Source: Lumbricus rubellus (Eukaryota; Annelida; Clitellata; Crassiclitellata; Lumbricidae). From it: a stretch of 64,000 nt of DNA. The stretch spans positions 4,466,958-4,530,957 of the forward strand of contig OX243819.1 of NCBI GenBank assembly GCA_945859605.1, in the 5' to 3' direction. Each line of letters starts with the position of its first letter. Position 1 is the first letter of the stretch. The notes under the pieces were generated by a model that worked only from the letters and a program-made list of their open reading frames with translations, searched no databases and was not told the origin of the DNA. The position numbers and the translations under genes were made by a program. This document shows, piece after piece, positions 12,566 through 24,714 of the stretch.

Positions 12566-12669
12566 ATGGATCTCTAACTGCATCTTCTTCTGGCGGCTGA
12601 CTATCCTCGCCTCAGATTCACATTTCAGTGTGACCTTGGGCACGATACAAATTTATTTAATAATAATAA

Positions 12670-13068
12670 GGCCTAAAAAAATGTTGTGTTTCCGGTAACA
12701 GAGCCAAAAAAAACTGGGTAAGTAGGTCGGAAAATATTTTTATTTTGGTAAAATATTTTTATGCAGTGACTATCCGAAAAAGTATACCCCACTATTCTTT
12801 TTTGCACGCTGAAACAAAGTACGTGTTCTAAGCAAGTATAAACTGCCTATTTCCCCGACTGTCTGCGCCTTAAACTGCTCTAGAAACAGTCCTATTAATT
12901 TCATTTTGTTGACGTCTCTTATGTTATGTCAATACAAATGTAAAAAAATATATTTTAAAAAAAAATAATATTTTTTTTTAATAAATTTTTTTTACAAAAA
13001 TATTTGAGTCGCGGCCGTAAAAATGAGTCGGTCGGGTTACCGGAAACACAACAATTTTTTTTTACGCC
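12670..13068 (-). mobile_element. Harbinger-like MITE, copy 2 (399 bp)
   Basis: Inverted copy of the element at 625-1046. Ends are GGCCTAAAAA and, complemented, GGCGTAAAAA, flanked by TAA on both sides (TTA in the element's orientation, as in copy 1). It shares the internal block TTGACGTCTCTTATGTTATG. Confidence 0.8.
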
Positions 13069-13784
13069 TAATACTATATATATCACATCCCATAAAGATT
13101 AGCTGGATTGCTTGATCCACTAAGGTGCCAAATTCGAATCCTGCTACATTACAACAATCACAAGAAATGAAGTCTCTTACTCCACCTAACATCCAAAATA
13201 CTGAACTGGGAGAAAAGTCTACAAAGTCTGTAAAGCCATGTTCTGACACATGGTAATATCCAGCAGCCTGCAGTGTGGCTGCAAATCCTCAGATCAAAGA
13301 AGGAGACTTCTAAAGAGACCTACATCTAAGCAACAGCAGCAGCAGCTAACATCAAAGCAGCCCCACACTATATAAGACTGCCTGCAGAAGGAGAATTAAT
13401 GAGAGTGCTAGGCAGATTATGGGTGCATAGCAAGACTGCCTATACCAATATCAGTAGACATGCTCCTGCTTTTGCTGGAACTACACATAGTAAGCCCCAT
13501 GCATCCGTTTTTCACACAATATTTCCTGAATATTCAAAACAACCGATCCTTCAAATGGCAATGGTAAAGTCTGTTACGATATATGTCTTGAGCCACTTTG
13601 ACAGATACTCATCGGCAGCACTCAACGTAACGAGATAAATATTTCACAGGGTTCGATTTCCGAAAGGATCCATTTGGGGCTTTCTACTACACACGGTCGC
13701 AGAAATAAACAGGATCGTACACAGACTTAGTTCGAAAATGTCATAAATTACGTATTTCGGGCGTTTGAACGTTCCGTAAACTCC

Positions 13785-14110
13785 AAAGTCTGCCCAAGGA
13801 TGTTCATCAGAGGTGCTCCTGATCTGACACCTTAGTGAAACCATGATCGAACAGAAAAGTCTTCGAGCATTTGCGGAAAAGAAGACAAAACTGATGGAAG
13901 ATTGAATATCAGACGAAATTCCACGCCAAAGCGTGGCCATACATATTTATTTATTTTTCAAATTGACACAATTAATGCAGTATGACTACAATCAGTAATG
14001 AACGGAAGATCACAAGTTATTACAGGAGTCAAATTTAACTGAACATTGGCAGCCATGCAAGGCACTAATCTCATCCCACTGCTCAGTTTAAAAGCACTAA
14101 CAGCTGCATG
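13785..14110 (+). repeat. TATAGCGCC-family dispersed repeat
   Basis: CATCAGAGGTGCTCCTGATCTGAC through ACGCCAAAGCGTGGCCATAC to TTGGCAGCCATGCAAGGCAC aligns with the copies at 7459 and 42215 (minus). Confidence 0.5.
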
Positions 14111-15383
14111 GAAGGCTGAGTGCTACCCTTCCTTTTGGAAGGGTAAAGAAAGGCGATCCCGCATCCGTGTGCTCAGCGTGCTAAACCACTTTCAATTGAA
14201 AATTAAATACACTAGCAACACAATTCCACACAGCACTTTCTTACACACACTACATAGAAGTAATCAAATAAATATTCGTGGAAAACAATGACTATATGAC
14301 TACGACAATTGGCTACGAGTGAACAAATTTCATTCATTTATCCAAGCATCACCCTCAGCTCTTAATTTCTGGTGTAGGCCTATATGATATTTAAAAACGC
14401 TGGCACTGTAAAACGATGTCCACTGACCAACGCATGTTCTCGGCTGTTGCCAACACAACTCAGCAAATCTCAAATGCATCAAATGATGATAATCTCTCAC
14501 TAAGAAAATCTGCGTTCAACAAGAAAAATATGTCTAAATAATGTAACATTTAGAGTTGATATGCAGACAGACTGATATGCTCCTAAGATATCCACACAAC
14601 AAGTTTAGAAGATGTACTGTCTTGATCTTGGAAATCAGCAGGAAAGAAATCACAATGGGCAGCCACATAGTAGGTACACACATGCACCTTTTCAATTATT
14701 CAGTGTCTCAACTGAGAGTATCAAGTGCAAAATGAAACTAATTTCATATTTGCAAAGAGTTCTCTTTCCCTCGGTTAATCCGTCACCTAAATGCCTGCAT
14801 TGTTTATTTGCCTCGCGATTTGCAACGAGTCTTTGCGCTGTTGATTTTATAATAATATAATAATAATAATATACAGGCGCGATCTACCGATTCCAAAATG
14901 ACAAGCAGAAAAAACAAGTATAATAATAATATTAGTAGTAGGGCGATTGAGCCAACTAATTCAAGCCCCACTATCTCGCAAACACATCAAGACGAAAAAT
15001 ACAATAGCCGATAAGCTAAATTGGTGGGTCCGAAGGCCTGGCATGACCAAATGTAACAGGATTATAATAATAGGATCAATAATTGTTGCATGGATTAGTC
15101 ATAAAGTACTGACTCATCCACGTAGCACGAATGTTCACATACCTTCTGCTTCGACGTCTTTAGCGTTGACAATCGCACACAACCAAACCGATTCTTTTCC
15201 AACAGGACTAGCAAACGGTCTACTTTCTCGCTCATTCGGATATACGCGCAACGACAACTACTAAGACGTGCTTCTTTTTGTAAATAAATGAGAATTAATT
15301 AACAGCCTACGACTAAAATGCAATCAACTTGTAAAAATACTCCTCTCCTCCTCTGCTTCTGTCGCCCAACATAGCGCAATATC
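14111..15383. other. Non-coding, no gene seen
   Basis: No exon recognised. Short AATAAT runs occur around 14848-14935. Confidence 0.4.
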
Positions 15384-15820
15384 CAGCGTTGCCACTCTGA
15401 AAAATAAAAAAACCCAAGTTGGTCGGTCAAAAAACCCCAAGAAAACCCAAGTTGCCCAAATCTTCCGAAAAGTTCAAAATTTTCGTCCAAAAAAATTTTT
15501 TTTTTAGTCGTCCGGCCATAATATTTCATTTTGCCGTCCAAAAAAATCTGATGACCTTTTTTTTTTTTAGTCATTTGCCTAAATCTTTAGGAAATGTCGA
15601 AAAATTTCCGCTTCGGAAGCAAAAAACCCAAGATTTTCCCGAAAAACCCAGGTTTTTCACAAAAAAAAACCCCATTTCTCAAGTTCGAAAAAAAAAACCA
15701 AGATTTATTGCGCCGAAAAAAACCCAAGAAAAAACCCAAGTTCCTCGCAAAAAAACCCCATTTCCCAAGTTCGGATCAAAAAACCCAAGATCTTGTGAAA
15801 AAACCCAAGGAGTGGCAATG
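15384..15820. mobile_element. hAT-like MITE of AAAAAACCCAAG repeats (437 bp)
   Basis: Ends are CAGCGTTGCCACTC on the left and GAGTGGCAATG on the right (complement CATTGCCACTC). GCAATATC and CCAATATC flank it (7 of 8 matching). The interior consists of degenerate AAAAAACCCAAG units, which create an open but meaningless reading frame rich in KKP. Confidence 0.6.
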
Positions 15821-15958
15821 CCAATATCGCGCAAGCGCCGCCACCACAACTTCCGTAGAACACTTTTATAGCGCTATAATTTCTATCGCTAGAGTAAGAC
15901 CACAGTATAAACACAGTAGCCTATAATAAAGATTAATAATAATTAATTGGAAATTAAT

Positions 15959-16108
15959 AGGAAACGTTGGATGGATATGGTGGAGGAGGACTGTCTGATG
16001 ATGGGATTAACCGTGGGAGAGGCGACGAGGACAGCTCAGGACAGGGTCAATTGGAGGCTATCCATAAAGGAGCGGCTGATGCGGGCGCAAGCTTCGTCAG
16101 GGCCATAA
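15959..16108 (+). pseudogene. LINE reverse-transcriptase C-terminal fragment
   Basis: Reads RKRWMDMVEEDCLMMGLT, then AQDRVNWR and a stop. The KRW.D.V..D....G.......AQDR..WR pattern is the usual C-terminal tail of several endonuclease-type LINEs. Only the last 49 codons remain. Confidence 0.7.
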
Positions 16109-17010
16109 GTCAAAAGTAAGTCAATAATAATTATTAGATGCCACCATTGCATTGTACAAATAAAAAATGGGTGGGACACTTTTTTTACCTCACCCGGGAT
16201 ACCGAACTCTGTTGGGACCTCGATCAGCTCTACCACCCCAAAATGGCACTTTGCACTTCGGCGATCGTCCTTTGGCTGCTCGTTCGTCACCCCCTTCCCC
16301 CCAAACCAGAACCATAATGTATCCGCCAATGCACAAAGGTCATTTAAATTACTCTCCTAACAAAAAAGACTAAAAATATTTTCCGAGCTCACGCGCGGAT
16401 TTTTTTCACATTCTTTTGAATTTCACACCTCTTTGGGTTAGGCCTAACTCGATTGGCGCCTATAGATCGATGTTTGAAGGCCTTTAGGATATAATAGGCC
16501 TAGGGTTATTCGGTCGGTTTAAGATAGGATCTTCGGATCTGTCCTGGAGAAATCGAGTCACATGAATTTAGCTGGACCAGACTGATCTACTCCAACTATA
16601 TAGGCTATACTACCTAGGCCAACCTACTAGAACAGATCTAGAGGCGGACTACGCGGATAGCCTAGGCCTACAGAAATTCTGGAAAGGGGGGCAAAATTTG
16701 TGGTCTTGGACTCTTGGTAGAAAAATCTGATGACTTTTTTTTAGTCATAATATTCTACTTTTTCTCTCACCTTAATTCCTGCTCCCGCTGCATATTGATT
16801 CAAAGCTTCTTGAAACCTGCAGATGGGGGCCGGCCACGCCCTACCCGGTATGCAAATATCTCGAGGGGGGGGGCCTGTATCCGCCCGTATGCCTACCAAA
16901 ATACCAAATTGCATGAAACTTAGACTAATAGTACCAATATTAAAATTTGATTCCGACTCTGAAGTAGGCTAAAGGCAGCCTATAGGCCTAGGGGGCCTAG
17001 GCTATAATAT
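16109..17010. other. Non-coding, rich in AGGCCTA motifs
   Basis: No exon recognised. Numerous TAGGCCTA or AGCCTAGG palindromic words occur, especially 16440-16680. Confidence 0.4.
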
Positions 17011-17018
17011 ACTATCAT

Positions 17019-17162
17019 CAGGGTGAGAATTGCCCGGGGGGGTTGGGGGGTTCAACCCCCCAGTCATTTTTAGAGCCCCATGTTAGAGTATGTTTTTCAT
17101 ACCCCAATTTCAAGTTTATCATAGGCCAACCCCTCAGTTATTTTTCCACAATTCTCATACTG
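17019..17162. mobile_element. Short hAT-type MITE (144 bp), perfect TSD
   Basis: Ends CAGGGTGAGAATTG and, complemented, CAGTATGAGAATTG. ACTATCAT is duplicated exactly on both sides (17011-17018 and 17163-17170). Confidence 0.85.
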
Positions 17163-17170
17163 ACTATCAT

Positions 17171-18689
17171 TCTATTCATTATAGAAATTTAAAATTTCTG
17201 AAGGCTATAGGCTAATTATAGAGGCTAGTCATGGGCGCAGACTTAGGGGAAATAGGGACGGTACCCAGAGCCTAAAGTGTGGCTGGACGGTCATGGCAGG
17301 CGCGTCCCTATAAGGGAGAATGTCCAGGTTTGGGACAGGTGGACGGTGGTAGGCCTACAGAAGTCGTGGCAATATTATCGCGTGTGGCGCCACCTAGGGA
17401 ATGTATTTGATGTGGCGAATGATCATCATACGTCTTATCGTGCAATAAAGAAGACGTTTTAGTTCGCGGACGATTCGTCCAGCGGTGGTTGAGTAAAAAC
17501 AGATTGATGAAAAGAATTCTTGTACCATGGAAGTGGGATTAATGAACATAGGTTTCCTTAAATGGAAGTGGGATTGATGATAAGATTTCATAGCTTAAGG
17601 AGAAGTTTGTGGTGAAAAATGTAAGCTAGTCTTATGGAAAATGGGGGGGGGGTGGAAAGAGTACCTGTAGTTTTTGCTTAAATAGAAGCTGGAATGATGA
17701 AAAAATTCTTTCCAAAATGAAATTTGGCTCTACGAAGAATAGGCTAGTTCTTGCTCAAATAAATGCTAGAACAATTAGGCCAAATAATAATTATTGAACG
17801 CGTGTCTATAAATAGAAGCTGGATTTAGGCCTATTCAATTTATTCCGTGGACGAATCGATCGTTGACGAAACGTCTGCATACGCATTCATTGAATAGCCT
17901 ACAGTATTTTTTATTATCTCAAAAGTATAGGCCTAGTTGCTGTTTCAGACTATTATATCAACAATAATAGGCCTACACGTAGTCCCTACTACAAAATTTA
18001 ATGACACAGATTGTATGCCTTAAAATAAAAAAATTGACCCAATGCTGGACATTCTCTCCTACTTATTTCAAAATCTGAATGCCGTCTTCCCACTTAATAC
18101 TTCGCTGCAGCACACACTGGAAAGTTAAGGAGCGTTCGGGCACCTCTTTTTTACACTTTAAGCGGTGACCGTATCGTCCGTATATGCCCTACCCCAAAGT
18201 TTTAAACAATGCATGGGAAGGGAATTGATTGGAGTCTCTAAGAGACTCTGAGCACTGAAAATGAGTAATTTAGTTAAGATAACAGTTTAAAGAGCCACGG
18301 CTAGGACCTACATTGCCCTACAGTGTACTAATCCCCACAAGTGTAGGCCTAGGCTAAGCAATTGACACTCTAGCTGTGATCTTAAACTACAATGTACGAC
18401 TACCAACATTGACAAATTAGTAATTAAACCTATAGGCTATTAAGGTGACAGCTTAAACTATTCTACCATTAAGCTACAGTTTGGAAATGCAAACCAACGC
18501 ATTTTTAGATTTTGATCACGACTAGAGCACTTTTCAGTCGTCACAGCTTATGCACCGGCGCTAGACTATATCAAATCAAGTCCGCAATAGCCAGGGCTGT
18601 CGTTCCGGTGCCAGGTCAAAATCCGGGGAGGTCATGCCGAGGAAACGGCGTGGTGCTACCGTGGTTGTTGGTGATGGTGATATAGTTGG
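17171..18689. other. Non-coding
   Basis: Degenerate AATGGAAGTGGGATTGATGA-like units occur at 17520-17720. No exon is recognised. Confidence 0.4.
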
Positions 18690-18697
18690 TTGGAACC

Positions 18698-19184
18698 CAT
18701 CGACGGAGTTGATCAGGGGCTAGATGGGCTAAGCCCTCTAAGAAGACCTAGATTCAGCTTTTTCACCGTGAAAATTGTATCTTTTCTCGGGCTTAGCCCC
18801 CCCCCCCAAGAAAACCCAGACTCATAAATTTTTCGGGGAAAATGGCTCTTTTCACCAACGAAACTTTAATCAAACGAGTGACCAAAATAGATAATAACCT
18901 TTTTTGTCCGGGTAAAATAGTATTTTTCATAAGATTTCAACTCGATGACCAAAATAGATAATAACCTTTTTCCGGGTAAAATAGTATTTTTCATAAGATT
19001 TCAACTCGATGACTAAAAAAGTTCATCAATTTTTTGGTCCGGGAAAAATTGTATTTTTCATAAGATTTCAATTCGATAACTGAAAAATGGTCTTCAACAT
19101 TTTTTGCCGAGAAAATATCGTCGCCCAACAAAGCCCGAGTTCAGCTCCTCGCCCCCCGAGAACGGAAACCAAACTCCGCCTATG
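18698..19184. mobile_element. hAT-like element containing a tandem repeat (487 bp)
   Basis: Ends CATCGACGGAGTT and, complemented, CATAGGCGGAGTT. Flanks are TTGGAACC and GTGGAACC (7 of 8). The interior holds about three 63-68-bp units with TTTTTCATAAGATTTCAA (18880-19090). Confidence 0.6.
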
Positions 19185-19630
19185 GTGGAACCTGATTACA
19201 GTGATTAGAATCTGGGTAGGATAACTTGAAGAGTTCGGTGTTCAGTCGAGAATGGAAAGCAGCAGAGGAGAGTGCAAGCGGATGACGTTGAATTTGGAGG
19301 AGATATTGGGGAGATCTGGGAGATAAAGAAAACAGGCGGAGCTCTATTGGGAGTCCGTTCGAAAGGGTTGGTGCAGCATAGACTAAGGATCGCGGTTGCA
19401 GAATTTCAGAGACTCTTACAAAGGGTTATCCAATATAGCAGTACTCAAGCTGTCAAGCAACCATATAAATGTGACGACTAGCAGACACAAACTACATGTA
19501 CCACCCATGCATTCATAGCTTATTAGATTATTAGACACGAAGAGGATGCACGACGACGACGACGACGACGACTTAAATAAGTTGCAACTGTAAGAGTCTC
19601 ATGCAGCAACGATGAGTTCATCGCCAATGG

Positions 19631-19726
19631 CATGCATCGTCAAGGGCATTGTCTTTGCAGCATGCTTTGTCAAGAACATTGTCTTTACGGCAGGCATTGT
19701 CAAGGACTCTGTCTTTGCGGCAAGCC
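19631..19726. repeat. 30-bp tandem repeat, about 3 units
   Basis: Units begin CAAGGGCATTGTCTTT, CAAGAACATTGTCTTT and CAAGGACTCTGTCTTT at 19641, 19671 and 19701. Confidence 0.8.
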
Positions 19727-20267
19727 AGTAGAGGGCGACTCTGCCCGAAGGTCGTCATCCAATCGGTAGAACACAATTTGCAACAATCCAGTCGTTTGTC
19801 CTTTCCAGATTAACGAAGTCCGACAATGTGATGATGACAGTAAACTCCTTGACATGAAGATCGCTTGTAAAACCATGAAACAACATCGTTTGAATCATTC
19901 AAAACATCGGCGAAAGGGAGCAATGACCAAATGAACACTTAGCTTATACTTTGACAGATTAGAAGTCTACAAGATTAGTGTAGCGAAATCTATCATGTAT
20001 GATCCACCTTGGACCAGTTAATAATTGATGACGATGAGAAATGACACAAGAGACATGTAGGTTATAACACTCGTGTGAATAATATGTTGACAGAATATTT
20101 GCTCTGCCATTCAAATCCAACTGACTGTCACATACATCATCGTCGTCAGTTCATTGACTCCAGTCATTTATTGTGACTGAATGGCATCCACTATATCCTC
20201 TCTCTCGTTTGTCAAATGAAGTGTTGCTGTCAGTGCTTTGACAAGTCTTCATGTCTCCTTATTTTAA

Positions 20268-20465
20268 ATCATACATACATACATACATACATACATACAT
20301 ACATACATACATACATACATACATACATACATACATACATACATACATACATACATACATACATACATACATACATACATACATACATACATACATACAT
20401 ACATACATACATACATACATACATACATACATACATACATACATACATACATACATACATAGTAG

Positions 20466-20497
<32 letters not shown>

Positions 20498-20579
20498 CAT
20501 ACATACATACATACATACATACATACATACATACATACATACATACATACATACATACATACATACATACATACATACA

Positions 20580-20608
<29 letters not shown>
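20268..20608. repeat. (ACAT)n microsatellite, 340 bp
   Basis: Nearly pure ACAT repeat with one interruption (AGTAGTTT) near 20461-20469. Long reading frames in both directions are products of the repeat. Confidence 0.97.
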
Positions 20609-20610
<2 letters not shown>

Positions 20611-21248
20611 GAACAGACAGTCTGAGACAGATAACTGATCGATGCTCGAACGTTCCATTGCCTCTGTATCAGTCCGAGCTATAGACGGAAATGATGACAT
20701 CTCAACCAAATACCGCTGCACTTCCTTTCACCTACTTCTTATCAACTATAAGACTTCTATTCTCAGGATGTTTTGCTGAACATGTGAACCTAGTTATCCC
20801 TATTATCTTACAGTGTCTGCAAATATGATCGGACATATTATGCTTAGAAATATACTGCTATCATGGGCATATTTTAAGTGGAGGCAGCTGAGACAAGTGT
20901 AGCAGGTGTCCATGTAACAGTAGCCAACGGTATACACTACATGTATCTGCCGAAATCTGGTTCTAATCCGATGCATGTATAATTGAATGCGACCAACAAC
21001 AACACAATGTCATCGCTGCTATGCTTATTGCTTGCATTAGAATATCCAATCAGGCGTGCGTGCAAGGTTGAGAGCGTCTACGCATGAGGATAAGAGTGAA
21101 ACACGGTTGAATAAGCAGCCTATCATCTGCGAAGGGGTAAATCGACACATTAAGTAGATACCTCTCACTCACTCAGAGGTAGGCTACATGTATGACTCTG
21201 AACTTGTTAAGCTTATAGTTTGTGGAACTATAAGCTTACTGTTGTTAG

Positions 21249-21307
21249 GGTGATCATCATCATCACCACAACCATCACCATCACCACCACCACCATCATC
21301 ATCACCG

Positions 21308-21370
<63 letters not shown>

Positions 21371-21535
21371 CCGTCATCATCTTCATCATCAAAACCGTCA
21401 TCATCTTCATCGTCGATGTCGTCGTCATCATCATCATCTTCTTCTTCGTCTTCATCATCATCATCATCATCAATCCCAGACGCCAGTCATTTGGCGGTGA
21501 TGGTTACAAACAGAATACCTTCATAATAATTGTTC
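21249..21535. repeat. (ATC)n array with linked repeat end
   Basis: Impure ATC/TCATCATCTTCATC repeat to about 21475, then GACGCCAGTCATTTGGCGGTGATGG, which is homologous to the block beside the (ATC)n at 10190. Confidence 0.75.
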
Positions 21536-21604
21536 TCGGTCGTTTGTGTAAAGTCCATTGCTTCGCTTAGGTTAGTGTCAGTCCAAATGATGACAATAAC
21601 AATC

Positions 21605-21708
21605 ATAATTATTCATATTCATAATTATTTATATTCATATTATTATTCATATTATTATTATTATTATTGTTGTTGTTAAAAAATTATTATTATTATTGTT
21701 ATTCTTAC

Positions 21709-21768
<60 letters not shown>

Positions 21769-21770
21769 AA
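21605..21770. repeat. (ATT)n at the 3' flank of retrotransposon copy A
   Basis: Impure then pure ATT repeat, equal to (AAT/TAA)n in the orientation of the adjacent minus-strand element. Confidence 0.9.
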
Positions 21771-23743
21771 TATCATTTATTAATTAAAACAACCTGTTGC
21801 TAAACAATATCCGGAGATATAAATAATGTTGCTCTGGAACGGCTCACTCGGTAGTGTCTGGTTGAGCAAAAGTGCCTCGGAAAGAAATAGCATTAAAGCG
21901 TTGGATGGTGGCAGACAGGCGTTGAAAAAGGTAAGATGTCTCTCTAATGTCTCCAGAGATTAGTGTTAGACGTTTTCCAAGGTCCTTAATAAAATCAAGT
22001 CCATTGTTGTTAATTGGGCCCAGGGTCTCCAGGGCCACTGGGACAAAGTGGTGGTTGGCCAACAGGTGATCGTACTTGGCAGTTTTCCTCGTGTCCGCCA
22101 ATTCAGCCGCAGCCCCCGCCGTTGCAGCCGAGGCATGGAGGTAGGAAGGAGCAACCGTGTCTATTACGGTGGCATCCCACACGAGGCTGCGTCCTCCTCG
22201 CCACGGAATCAAAGTCATTCCGTCGGGTCTTTTTCCATCAGTGCGTGAGAGACCGGTTGGTTCCTTGATGTTCGGCATTCCAGCTTGCGTGAGACTTCGG
22301 CTTATGATGTCGTTTAGAGTCGCGTGTCTGGCTATTCGGCCCGGGCCTAGGCTACATGATAGGCCATGCGAACCCTCTGCAGTGACATTCATCCCACAAG
22401 GGCACGTGTGGGGCTCGCAGGTCATCGTTCCCAATCTCAGGCCCACTGCCACTCTGATTGTCTCATCATCCATTCGTAACCCACATGATGAGATCGGGAG
22501 TGCGAATAGCCAGTCTCCAGCGTGAGGCGCCGCTGTTGCTTTCAGCCGTGCTTGATCGTATTCGTCTTTGCAGCCTTCGGTAAGAGAGTTCTTCGCCTTC
22601 TCTATTAGTGGTCCGTCCCAGCATGCTTGTTTATATGCTGCTTGGTTGTCTGGTTGTGTTGTTTGGCTTTCTTCCAGCCATCGATGCAGCATATATTCCT
22701 CCTGCTCGTCCTGGTCTGGTCGAACATGGCCCAGCATAGAGGACTGGAGAGCGCGGGTGCTCGCAGCGGAAGCCAAGAAGGCGGGTAGCGCAAGCGAGGC
22801 AGCCCGACGTATGCCCAGTCCTCCCATCTTAACTGGTAGAGAAGCTTGGTGCCATTGAGTGTCATTCAGGTTGATGTTTAGAATAGAGGAAATGCCTCTT
22901 CTCTGTATTTCGTCATATTTGTCCAGTAGCGGGTGTTCATAGCAGGGAAAACATCTAAGCACGTGTAGTACTTTTTGAGAGCATAGGGCGTTTCTTAACA
23001 GGACCAGCGCATCATGTTTTGAGATGTTTTCCAGTCTTGAGACTGCAAGTGCCAGCTCGCTGCATCGAAATTCCAGGCACGTTGTTAAGGCTTTATCCGG
23101 TGATAGAGGCGCTCCCAAAAGACAGGCATCTTCCACGGCTACTGGGCTGAACTGATGCAGAGCCGGATGTTTCTTCCATTCGTCCGATCGCGAAATCACC
23201 TCACACTTTTCACGGTTGAGTTCAAGGCCCATGAGTCCGCATTGATGCTCTATCTCTCTCACGTCATCTGCTACCACGGCCGCTGCTCCTCCCAACGTTA
23301 GGTCGTCTAGGTAACCCAACGTTAGATCAGAGGACAGGTTCTGCAGGATTGGCTGCAGCGGTATGCAGAACAGCAATGGTCCTAGTGGGTCACCCTGTTG
23401 GGGACCGACTTGCGAGAGCAGTGTGTATTTTCCGAACTGCAGTATTGTTGCTTCTTCGTATGCTAGGCGGCTGTATGGTGTAAGCTCTGGCGCGATCTCG
23501 TCCAATGCCAGGAGCATGCGATCTCTATGCAGGCTGTTGAATGCATTTTTGAAATCCAGTTTTACCATGATTGAGTCGCTGGGAATTTCCGTCAAGAATC
23601 TCCTCGCCGCGTGGCATGCCGCTTCCGCCCCTCCTGGCACTCCCACTCCGACCTGGCGCGGTGCGAGGTATGTGGCTGCTTTTTGAACCGTGTTGGAGTT
23701 GGCGCTCTTAGATGTTAGTCGGCGCCAGTAGTAGCCGATCACT
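21771..23743 (-). mobile_element. RLE-type non-LTR retrotransposon, copy A, 5'-truncated
   Basis: The body contains the CDS plus a short 3' UTR (21771-21843) and is bordered on both sides by (ATT)n (21605-21770 and 23745-23826). The 5' cut falls inside the reverse transcriptase, so the N-terminal zinc finger and the start of the domain are missing. Its architecture and target resemble those of copy B at 47106-50516, from which its protein has clearly diverged. Confidence 0.85.
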
Positions 23744-23744
23744 A

Positions 23745-23748
<4 letters not shown>
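21844..23748 (-). CDS. Reverse transcriptase/endonuclease ORF of copy A (634 codons, N-truncated)
   Basis: The frame is open for 634 codons. The first two codons come from the microsatellite junction, so this is not a native start. Seen in order: [11 protein letters not shown] (RT entry), VKLDFKNAFNSLHRDRM (first catalytic Asp), [21 protein letters not shown] with the YxDD box near residue 146, MGGLGIRRA, then a CCHC-type knuckle TCPCG...HGLSC near 447-470 and a PD-(D/E)XK-type endonuclease with KRPDGMTLI near 508 and LVWDATVIDT. This order (RT, CCHC, endonuclease downstream) defines restriction-like-endonuclease LINEs. The absence of stops suggests a young insertion despite truncation. Confidence 0.9.

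Positions 23749-23826
<78 letters not shown>
23745..23826. repeat. (ATT)n at the 5' side of copy A
   Basis: Pure ATT repeat abutting the truncated end. An (AT)n tract follows near 23861-23899. Confidence 0.95.
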
Positions 23827-24468
23827 GTCCTCAATTTGATTAATTATATCGATCCAGCGTATATATATATATATAATATATATATATATATATTATATAG
23901 TCTTGACCGGCTGTTGTTTCTTTTTCGAATCTTGTGCGATGTGTTTGTTCATTAATAATGCATTGTGGATTTGAGTAAATCAAACGGGTCAAAATTCCTA
24001 AATGACAGTATTAGGCTATAGGTCTAATCTATGTATACGCAGGCCTACAGATGAAAGAAGGATACATGTAATGTTTAATAGTGATCTTATAGCCTATGCA
24101 ATTATTCAGATGCAGGTGTCGAATCAGGGTCATGATTTATTCATCAGTTCGAAGAAATTAATGACTGTATAAGAAGATATTTAAGATTGCAAAGAATGTT
24201 TTGTAGGTCATGAGGCAGATCATCGTGAGCTGATTATTATTAGCAGAGGTCAAATGACGTGCAGCGAACTGTGGGGAGTGCCGTCATTGCTCTGTTTGAC
24301 CTTTTAGCACAATACAAAAATGTAGTATTTTATGTTTGTGGGCGACGGAGGATAACTCGCCCCCTCACTGACCCTCAGCCCCTCAACTCTTCCCTCTGCC
24401 TCTTATCGCGACCATGGGTTGAAACAATCAGCTTAGCTTTCACGCTGAGACATTTGTTTTGTGTGTGG

Positions 24469-24544
<76 letters not shown>

Positions 24545-24568
24545 GAGAGTGAGAGAGTGAGAGAGAGA
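24469..24568. repeat. (GA)n microsatellite
   Basis: GAGAGA tract with a few interruptions. Confidence 0.95.
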
Positions 24569-24714
24569 TTGCTGGGCAGAGCGCACGAGAGAGAAAGGCA
24601 TATATATAAAAAGAGAGATGAGAGACAGATCATAATAATTAGGCTATAATGCTCATAATCCGTGTGTGTAGCAGTATTATAGGTATTACACAGAAACGTT
24701 AAAGATGTTAAGAT

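Noticed and set aside
15419..15926. Lysine-rich frames of 110-150 codons
   Set aside because: Generated by degenerate AAAAAACCCAAG units inside a MITE.
20216..20721. Long YIHTYIHT or MYVCMYVC reading frames
   Set aside because: Produced by the (ACAT)n repeat; the same applies at 38733-39438.
23748..23750. Native start codon of retrotransposon copy A
   Set aside because: The ATG arises at the junction with (ATT)n; homology to copy B shows the true N-terminus is missing.
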